A program made the position numbers and the translations under genes. Shown in pieces: positions 28,612-35,685 of a stretch of 35,685 nt of DNA. Under the pieces are notes generated by a model, which was given only the letters and a program-made list of their open reading frames with translations, made no database searches and was not told where the DNA came from. The stretch is from Suillus spraguei (lineage: Eukaryota > Basidiomycota > Agaricomycetes > Boletales > Suillaceae). Each line of letters begins with the position of its first letter. Position 1 is the first letter of the stretch. The stretch is from positions 1-35,685 of the forward strand of contig JABCPU010000604.1 of NCBI GenBank assembly GCA_016800925.1, given 5' to 3'.

Positions 28612-29460
28612 ACTCACCAGACAAATCGCCAAATATGTAACCAAAGAATTTGAATACAAAATCAGTCAGCCAACCGGTTTTGATGGAGATCGCGACAACT
28701 CCCGCGAATTTATCCAGTCATGCAATCTATGCTTCGACATCAACGAAAAGCTTTACACCACCGACAAGCAGAAGATCATTTTCATAACATCCTTCATGAC
28801 TGAAAAGAATGCTAAATCCTGGAAAGAGCAATTCCTTGACCATGCTCAATCAACCGACACCTCTGGACAAAAAGTTGGTTATGGGACGATGGCAGATTTT
28901 ATGAAAAGCTTTAAAGAAGCCTTCGACCCAGTGGATACCAAGGGAACCGCACTCACGAAACTCAGGGACCTCAAACAAGGAAGTGGAGATCTCCATACCT
29001 ATATCGCCGACTTTGAGGCACTTGCAGCCAAGGCTCATATCACCGACGACGCAACAAAGATCCAATTCTTCCAAGACGGCCTGAATTGGGGTATCCTTAC
29101 AAAGCTTTTCGCGCTAGGAGATGTCTCAGAAGTATTCTGAAACGTTGTGCTGCAATGCGTTTCCATTGACAATTCCCATCATTGTCTTCAAGCCATGAGG
29201 ACACGCCATGCTCCACAACAGAAGAAGAAGAACTATGGAAATGCATGTTACACACCTAATCGTGATTCCAATGCAATGGTCGTAGATTGAATCTCCAACA
29301 CGGAGAGATTCGAATGCATGAAGAAGGGACAATGCTTTGGATGCAAGAAAACAGGACACCGTATTCATAACTGTCCTGACAGAAAGAAGAAGACCCCACT
29401 CCGACAAGCCGAAGTCAAAGAAGACGAGGAAACTGTGAGGCGGATTGTCGAGGATTTTTG
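28612..29460 (+). pseudogene. Gag of the LTR-A element
   Basis: Open from about 28612 (QIAKYVTKEFEYKISQPTGF) through the capsid-like region (SWKEQFLDHAQ, TKLRDLKQGSGDLHTYIADF, TKIQFFQDGLNWGILTKLF). TGA codons fall at 29138-29140 and near 29287, and another ends the frame at about 29460. The nucleocapsid CCHC knuckle CFGCKKTGHRIHNC lies near 29333-29374. No convincing start codon remains in the frame; an upstream TAA near 28604 closes it. Confidence 0.9.
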
Positions 29461-29529
29461 ACTTGGAGAAACAAAGATTCGACGTATGTTTCTCCCAATG
29501 TACTACTATGACTTGTACGCACTGTAGGT

Positions 29530-30780
29530 GAAAGAAAAGAACTTCGTATCCCTATCACCCTTCACTCGCGTACTCGCTTGAAATCCGTCGACACCACTGC
29601 CGTTATTGATTCAGGCGTGGCAGGAACATTCATTTCTGAGAAGTTTGTGAAACTCCATCAAATCACACAACGAAAACTCAAAACACCATTTCGAGTTACT
29701 ACAGCAGATGGAACTCTTATCAAAGGAGGACCAATCACACACTACTGTCTCCTAGTGGTCAAAATTGATGAATGAACCATGTATGGAAAATTCAATATCA
29801 CCAAACTAGGAAAAAGAGATCAAATCCTTCTGGAATTCCATGGTTACGTGCAATGAACCCAAGTATAGATTGGGCAGCTGAAACACTAGTCCTCCCTCGA
29901 ACAACAAAATCGAATGAAATTGAAATTGACATCGATACAGATCGAAGGAAGAATGGGTTACCCCCAACCTTCCATTGCCATCTTAAGAAATGGCAACACT
30001 CGCAGCTTCCGAGATCTCTCATGATCCCTCCTATTCCCAAAGATCCCGAAACAAAAAAATGAATGCTGCGTACTATAGACCCTACCCCCGTATACAACTG
30101 CCACGAGCAGTATCACTGATTCCCCGCACAGGAAAGCGCAAGAACGAATCCGAACCTGAGCATCGGACCGGACAAGAACCTATTGAGCAACGGCCAATAG
30201 AAGAGCAGAAGTATGGAAAAAGAAAAGCAGAAGAGGAGATCTCCGGACGAGATACCAATGTACCAAAATTATCCAAGTTCTATGTTCCCCCAAAAATTCT
30301 TCAATATACTCATTCAGCTTCGATCGAGGAAATCCCTGATGAAGAAGCATCAATATCAGTGGATAGCCCAGAGAACCCGTGCCCTCGTTGATCCCGACAG
30401 AGGATGATGACCAATTTAACACTATGCAAGATGTCTGGCATGCACCAGAAGTACGTGAAATCTCCTCTTACGAGCTTGAAGATGGAGAATTCCTTGTGGA
30501 ATACGACATCGATGGAGTTAACATGAGAATCATCGAAGAAGTATCCATGGATACACCCCTCACACATGATGGAACTTCCCGACTCGAACAACTCCCCAAC
30601 TATTCCACAGTCTCCCTTCCTCCTCCGAAATACAGCAATAAAGCTCAGGAATTTGCAACAGATGAGAAAGAAGAGAAAAAGAAATCCTTTGAAGAATTGG
30701 TCCCGGACTATTTGCATGACTTTGCAGATGTCTTTGCAAGATGGATTAAACAAACTACCTCCCGAACGCCCTGGTATTGA
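29530..30780 (+). pseudogene. Aspartic protease and protease-RT linker (LTR-A pol)
   Basis: The protease motif TAVIDSGVAGTFISEKFVKL has the catalytic D-S-G at 29608-29616. A nonsense codon at 29773-29775 and a frame change follow; the frame resumes as GIPWLRAMNPSIDWAAETLV, the usual end of a Gypsy protease. A charged linker reads on through two more frames ([27 protein letters not shown]), the last being the usual start of the RT lead-in. Confidence 0.85.
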
Positions 30781-32083
30781 TCATTGGATCGATACTAAAC
30801 CCGGTTTTATTCCTCACACGTCTAAGGTTTACCCGCTATCAGAAAAAGAATGTGCCACCGTCAAAACATTTATTGATGAAAATGTTGTGAAAGGTTTCAT
30901 CTCAGAATCAAAATCACCCCAGGCTAGTGGTTTCTTCTTTGTGGGAAAGAAGAGTGGAGAATTGCGCCCCTGTCAAGATTATCGCTACATCAATGATTGG
31001 ACAGTCAAAAATGCTTATCCACTCCCACTTCCTATTTCCCTTGTCGCACGCCTTCACAATGCGCAGTTCTTTACGAAAATGGATATTCGGTCCAGTTACA
31101 ATAACATTCGCATCCACCCCGATGATCGCTGGAAAGCAGCATTTACTACAGAATTCGGCCTCTTCGAACCAAATGTCATGTTCTTTGGCCTTTGTAATTC
31201 CCCAGCAACTTTCCAAGCATACATGAATCACACCTTCCAACAAGAAATCAATGAAGGATGTATGGTTATCTATATGGACGATATCCTGATTTTCTCTACA
31301 ACAATGGCAGAACACCGTGAATGAACCAGACAGGTTTTGATGAAAATACGAAAAGAACATCTATTCCTGAAACTGGAGAAATGTACCTTTGATGCAGAAG
31401 AAGTGGAATACCTCGGAATGATAATTCGCCCTGGACAAGTCGCTATGAATACCGCCAAGACCAAGGGAATCTCCGAATGGCCAATTCCGAAATCTGTAAA
31501 AGACGTCTGGTCATTCCTCGGTTTTTGCAACTTCTATCGCACGTTCATTTCCCACTATTCTGATATTGCCCGACCCCTTATCGAATTGACAAAGAAAGAT
31601 AAGGCCTTTGATTGGTCAACTGAATATATGGACACCTTCGAGGAACTGAAACGACGCTTCACATCCCAACCGGTACTCCGTAACCCTGACCCTTCCCGAC
31701 AATTTGCTATTGCCACCGATGCTTCGCTTGTAGCAACTGGCGGAGTTCTCTTGCAGACCGATGAGAATGGTGTTTATCACCCTTGCGCATATCTCTCACA
31801 GTCCTTGAACCCTGCAGAACGCAATTACCAGAACTTTGATCGGGAACTCCTTGCCATAATCCGGGCATTGAATGAATGGCGTCATTATCTCGAAGGAAAC
31901 CCGCACCCTGTCCTGGTATTTACCGACCACAAGAATCTTCTGTATTTTAGAAATGCACAGAAGCTTACCCATCGCCAAGCACGTTGGCATTTGATTTTGT
32001 CCATTTACGACATTGAACTGCATCACATTGCGGGTACTAAATTGGCAGTACCTGATTGCACTATCTCGCCGGCCAGACTATGA
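30735..32083 (+). pseudogene. Reverse transcriptase and RNase H (LTR-A pol)
   Basis: [57 protein letters not shown] and the active site [11 protein letters not shown] (YMDD at 31271-31282). A TGA at 31322-31324 splits the domain. The continuation has CTFDAEEVEYLGMIIRPGQV and FLGFCNFYRTFISHYSDIA. RNase H: FAIATDASLVATGGVLLQTD, NYQNFDRELLAIIRAL, EWRHYLEG and FTDHKNLLYF. A one-base insertion near 32056 ends this frame just before the LSRRPD motif. Confidence 0.94.
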
Positions 32084-33345
32084 CTCCGGCAAATATGATA
32101 ACGAGGACCAGACTCTCCTCCCTGATACTCTATTCGTTCATCTTATTGACACCAACCTGAAGGATGTGTTATTATCCTCTGATCCTCTCGACGACCCTGT
32201 CTTCAAGACAGCATCCGATGCCCTTGATGGTGTGTGCCTTCCACCTATGAAGTCAGCACTCTCTGACTGGAAGATTGAGGAGAACATCCTCTATTGTAAG
32301 AATTGTGCCTATATTCCACCGGCACATCGTCCCGATATCCTGAAGAGGTATCATGATCACCCTACCGCGGGACATCCCGGTAGATTCAAAACCAAAGAAC
32401 TCGTTAAACGAGAAGCTTGGTGGCCCGCTATGGGCTCCTATATTTGGAAATACATTGAAGGTTGCGCCCTTTGTCAGCAAATGAAAGCTGATACCATCCT
32501 GTTCGACCACCGCTTGCCCCGATACCCTCATCTGCGACTCGCCCCTTTTCCCAGGTCTCTGTTGATCTTATCACCGACCTCCCTGTCTCTGGAGGCTTTG
32601 ACAGTATCATGGTCATGGTAGACCATGGCCTTATGAAGGGGGTAATTATTATCCCTTGTTTGAAAACCGTCACTTCTGAAGGGATTGCTAAACTATTTTT
32701 GAAACACGTTTACCGTCGATTTGGACTCCATGACAAAGTCATCTCGGATCGAGGTCCACAGTTCCTATCGCGCTTCTCTAAGGAGCTTGCCCGACTTCTC
32801 GACTACGTCATTGCTCCATCTACGCTTATCACCCTCAAACTGATGGTCAAACTGAAAGGCTTAATCAAGAACTTGAAACATACTTACGCATCTATTGCCG
32901 CAACAACCCTGAAAATTGGGTAGAACATCTACCAATCGCAAATTTGTACATAACCATCGAAAACACGATGCAAGGAACGCATCACCCTTCTATCTCATGA
33001 TGGGATATGAACCACGCGCCATCCCTCACCTGATCCCCATTCATCCATCCCTGCAGCAGAAGATCGAGTACGATCCCTGCAGAAGATCCAAGAAGAAGCA
33101 ATTGCCTGTCATAACATTGCAATGCAGACAATGGCTGAACGATCCCGAGGAGATAAGTACACTCCATGGAAGATCAGGGATAAGGTTTGGCTATCTGCCG
33201 CTAATCTTAGGCTCAAACTCCCATCAAGGAAACTTGCGCCAAAGCGATATGGACCTTTCCTGATCATCGATGTCTTATCGCCCATCACATTCACACTTAA
33301 ACTCCCTCCACAGTGGAAAATTCATCCCACGTTCCACGCTTCTGT
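32084..33345 (+). pseudogene. Integrase (LTR-A pol)
   Basis: The zinc module reads HDHPTAGHPGRFKT and CALCQQ. After a frameshift near 32545 the core shows [28 protein letters not shown] and [13 protein letters not shown], with the catalytic Asp kept. A further frameshift near 32820 hides [18 protein letters not shown], which is readable in the next frame. The C-terminal module (RDKVWLSAANLRLKLPSRKL, KRYGPFLIID, HPTFHASVL) follows after another frame change. Confidence 0.9.
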
Positions 33346-33418
33346 CTTAACGTCCTATAGTGAAACGGACGTACACGGCCTGAACTTCCCCGAACCACCA
33401 CCTGATATGTATCATCAC

Positions 33419-33567
33419 AGAAGAAGAAGAATACGAAGTAGAAGCAATTCTTTCCCACAAAGGAACCGGCATTCACCGACGCTATCTTGTTTCTTGGAAA
33501 GGATACTCATCGGGAGATAACGAATGGCTCCCAGAAAAGAACTTGAAAAACTCCGCTTGAATCCTGA
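33419..33567 (+). pseudogene. Chromodomain (LTR-A pol)
   Basis: Translation gives [36 protein letters not shown] and KNLKNSA, then TGA and ILNAYK. This is a typical chromodomain with its aromatic cage positions (Tyr, Trp, Trp). The preceding track of GAA/AGA repeats encodes the acidic lead-in, and the frame differs from that of the integrase C-terminal module by an indel. Confidence 0.88.
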
Positions 33568-33651
33568 ATGCTTATAAGAAGCAACACTCTCTCTGATTAC
33601 TCTTCAGTCAATCAAACCGCACCAGCACTTGATCAACTAACACCACTCCAA

Positions 33652-35120
33652 ATGTCTTTCCCCACTGCATACATCACCCCCGTCACTGTTGCCAACAATG
33701 ACTCTGACTCCGATGCAGAAAACTACGGAACCCTTGCCACCGAAATCAACAACACCTCTTACATTGAAGCTGCCCTTCTATGCGAAGGACATGCTCTCGA
33801 AATTGAGAGAATCCTCACCGCAAGAGCCGCCTTCCCTGCCTTACTCCTCATCAACATCATCTGCACTGCCGCCCTCATTGAAGCCACTGCCAATGAAACC
33901 ACAGATACTACATATTGTCAACGCTTCCTACATCTTCAAAAACGCATTCGTTCTTATGCTATGCTGTTGCTTCCTGATTCTTTTAAAAGCGATGTTGAAG
34001 AAGCTATTCACATCGTGGCCAAATGTTGAGCAGGCATTGCTCGACCTCCCTCTCCGCGGGAAGATACGCCACTTCCTATTCCAGCACCCTCTTCTTTGCG
34101 TATGTATTCTAGCCTTGACACCCTTGCTGGCTTATGCACTGCTGTCCAAGAGATCGGACAGCTCACCAATGCAGTCGTCGAAACCATCCAGCAATCAGTT
34201 GCTGAAACCAGAGCGGCCAGAAACTTAGTCGAAGAAGCCATCACTGATCTACAACAAACGCAAGCCGACCTCGCCTCTCCCTGAACTCCATCTCCTATCG
34301 AACAACCGACCTCACCGCCCCCGTCATAGTCTCCTATGATCATCCCGCGTGGCTATATGAGCCCTGCACAGAAGAGCAGTGCGAAGCTGCAAAAAGATTA
34401 GGGATTCCTGTTGCTGAATTAATAGCACTCGGTCCTCGACTTCGCAACCTTCACATACACCCTCCCCTGTCCATTCCACCATCATTTGGTCCAATGGATC
34501 CTGTCTCACCAGTTATAGTAAAGGACTTTGGCATAACCTCCCCCTCCTCTTCTGACGAACTTCTTACGATCGCTGAATGAGGAATCACTCCTGATCTCCC
34601 TATGTCAGCATACACCCTCACCAGTAAGCAACAGGAACAGCTCAGACGTGACAATGCCTTTGCCTTAAAATGTATGACACGAAGGAAGGGGAAGAAGTGC
34701 GCCAGATCCACTAGCCCTAAGCCTATCATCTCACCATCACCATTACGCATGTCTACCTCTAACACTGATGAAAACATGAAATGCCGATTCTGTGGCATCG
34801 TCGGACATCGGCAAAAGAATTGCCTCGACTATCAGTGCCAAATCTGTCTGCGACATGCTCCTACCCATCTGTCTATCTATTGTCCTCAGCATCTTGGAGA
34901 CCCCCCGTTTACGCTTACTTGGAAGGACGATGGATTTTATGATGCACTTCATAGGTGGGAGCAGTATCTTATTAACCGTCGACGAAGAAAAGCAGGTCGA
35001 CGGGCGAGGACTGTAGCAGAGGAAGAAGCAGCTTATATGTTAGGGGGAAGTGCCGCTGATGAAGACGTCGCTAACTATGATGACTATGATCCCGTCTATG
35101 ACGATAACAGAGATGTTTGA
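33652..35120 (+). pseudogene. Post-pol accessory ORF of the LTR-A element, double zinc knuckle
   Basis: After pol a further reading frame starts at MSFPTAYITPVTVANNDSDS. It holds a hydrophobic stretch (AAFPALLLINIICTAALIEA), a possible coiled coil (ETIQQSVAETRAARNLVEEA), and, after a frame change near 34325, HPAWLYEPCTEEQCEAAKRL. Close to the C terminus come CRFCGIVGHRQKNC (Cys-x2-Cys-x4-His-x4-Cys) and CQICLRHAPTHLSIYC (Cys-x2-Cys-x6-His-x4-Cys), then a basic run RRRRKAGRRAR and an acidic tail. In-frame TGA codons at 34027-34029, 34282-34284 and near 34580 break it. The length is about 480 codons. It is placed and oriented like a third gene of the element. A nucleic-acid-binding role is inferred from the zinc motifs. 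Confidence 0.65.
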
Positions 35121-35143
35121 AAGTCGGTGACTTTCTATATAAC

Positions 35144-35150
35144 AAGGGGG
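35144..35150 (+). promoter_or_regulatory. Polypurine tract
   Basis: AAGGGGG followed by TAA stands directly before the 3' LTR start at 35154. Confidence 0.7.
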
Positions 35151-35153
35151 TAA

Positions 35154-35620
35154 TGTTACAGCTGTACATGCCCCTATTGATTCTCTGTTTGTCCTCTTAC
35201 TTGTATATCATGTCACATGACTCCAACTCATATGCTCAACGCATCTGTACTATATCCTTATTTGAATACACACTTACATTCTCATGTCTTTCTTGGTCCG
35301 TGCGCACATATTGGTCTATTTAAGCACGTTGTACTTGTAGTAGATTCTTTACTTTAATCTTACTGGGTTTTACCTGGAATATCCTTGCTTAGGTCTCCAA
35401 CCTAAGTCGTCTTGAATCGTCTCTAAGTCTAAGCACTCCTTAGTCTGAGTCTCTATTCTCGTAGAACCTCTTAGACTCGTCTCTGAGGCCGAACCCTTGA
35501 TCGTACTCGGAACGCGTTCCTTGTACTTTCACCTTGTCCTCTTCTGGACATTGTAGAACTCCCCAGCAGACCGTCCGTGTCTTTTCACTGTTGCTGGTGA
35601 TGCCATCCCAGTTCGTAACA
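35154..35620 (+). repeat. 3' LTR-A
   Basis: 467 bp, shorter than the 5' LTR by a loss near 35250 and one base in AATATCCTTGC. Differences from the 5' LTR are mainly C/T and G/A, many at CpG. Confidence 0.96.
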
Positions 35621-35643
35621 GATTAGAAGTATGGTATATGACA

Positions 35644-35685
35644 GTATCCAAAGAAGGAAGGCAACTATAGTACAGATGCGTTGAG
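35644..35685 (-). repeat. LTR-A fragment flanking the LTR-B element
   Basis: GTATCCAAAGAAGG and then GGCAACTATAGTACAGATGC match the solo LTR-A interior at 18716-18757, so the LTR-B element was inserted into an LTR-A copy. GTATC is the expected target duplication, but the other end is lost. Confidence 0.85.

Larger units (their letters stand above)
28032..35620 (+). mobile_element. Complete LTR-A Gypsy element (chromovirus type)
   Basis: The 7,589-bp element has two LTRs (475 and 467 bp) starting TGTTACAGCTGTAC and ending GTTCGTAACA, with GATTA at 28027-28031 and 35621-35625 as a perfect target duplication. The order is gag with CCHC knuckle, protease (DSG), RT (YMDD), RNase H, integrase, chromodomain, and an extra ORF, then a polypurine tract. 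By hand I count about 17 substitutions between its LTRs, mostly transitions, plus two small deletions, so it is not a recent insertion. Frameshifts and mostly TGA nonsense codons inactivate it. Confidence 0.96.
21781..35643 (-). mobile_element. LTR-B Gypsy element (chromovirus type), 3'-truncated, interrupted by an LTR-A element
   Basis: In element orientation (minus strand): 5' LTR (35643-35626 and 28031-27280), self-priming site, leader, gag, protease, RT, RNase H, integrase, chromodomain, and the tail of the antisense accessory ORF. The 3' LTR and the rest of the accessory ORF are missing at about 21781. RT before integrase and the terminal chromodomain define a Gypsy chromovirus. The outside flank at 35644 matches the interior of LTR-A (18716 onward), so this element itself inserted into an LTR-A copy. 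Confidence 0.92.

Noticed and set aside
1..35685. CRISPR arrays, rRNA or tRNA genes
   Set aside because: I saw no spaced direct repeats of CRISPR type, no rRNA core sequence and no tRNA cloverleaf. The GAGTTCGAAT near 27267 resembles a tRNA T-arm, but no acceptor or D-arm accompanies it and it is better explained as the primer-binding site.

Overview
The window looks like nuclear DNA of a filamentous fungus, most likely an agaricomycete basidiomycete. The reasons are GT-AG introns of about 45-60 bp in a conserved chaperonin gene and a dense mixture of Copia, Gypsy (chromodomain-bearing), hAT and LINE transposon families with short fungal-type introns. I cannot name a genus. Only the first 1.5 kb is recognisable single-copy host sequence; most of the rest is transposon layered on transposon.

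Layout. 1-1515: 3' part of the CCT theta chaperonin subunit gene (CCT8), with a one-base frameshift. 1853-5390: a 5'-truncated Copia element carrying a 953-bp hAT insertion with an 8-bp target duplication. 5391-8378: a patchwork of LTR pieces, a Gypsy gag piece, a LINE-type RNase H piece, one end of a second hAT and an old LTR. 8825-10640: an LTR-C fragment with a solo LTR-B inside it. 11644-14695: an unrecognised multi-exon gene on the minus strand, split by a 1,555-bp solo LTR-C (target duplication CATCC) that contains an expanded 8-bp satellite. 14696-17017: a truncated LTR-B Gypsy element with an antisense accessory ORF. 17018-18357: unexplained AT-rich sequence. 18363-21378: a decayed LINE containing a solo LTR-A and a solo LTR-B, the latter holding another LTR-B in opposite orientation. 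21781-35643: a minus-strand LTR-B Gypsy element whose 5' LTR is interrupted by a complete plus-strand LTR-A Gypsy element (28032-35620, 475/467-bp LTRs, target duplication GATTA). The whole LTR-B element sits in yet another LTR-A copy that runs off the window.

I call the three LTR families A (about 475 bp, TGTTAC...GTAACA), B (about 770 bp, TGTCAT...TTAACA) and C (about 1.5 kb, related to B). The coding parts carry many frameshifts and nonsense changes, so none of the elements looks autonomous. In the LTR-B element, six of the stops fall where I expect an arginine, as CGA-to-TGA changes, which points to CpG methylation decay.

The strongest signals are four. (1) Both Gypsy families appear to self-prime reverse transcription: an 11-nt sequence starting exactly 34 nt after the start of the LTR TATA box is complementary to an 11-nt site next to the 5' LTR, as in fission yeast Tf1. 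(2) The LTR-B family carries an intron-containing ORF antisense to the element and tail-to-tail with pol. It has a coiled coil and a Zn2Cys6-like double Cys motif, and parts are kept in two copies. (3) The LTR-A element has a long sense ORF after pol with two CCHC-type zinc-binding motifs. (4) The hAT family has a subterminal palindrome with a compensatory base-pair change between two copies.
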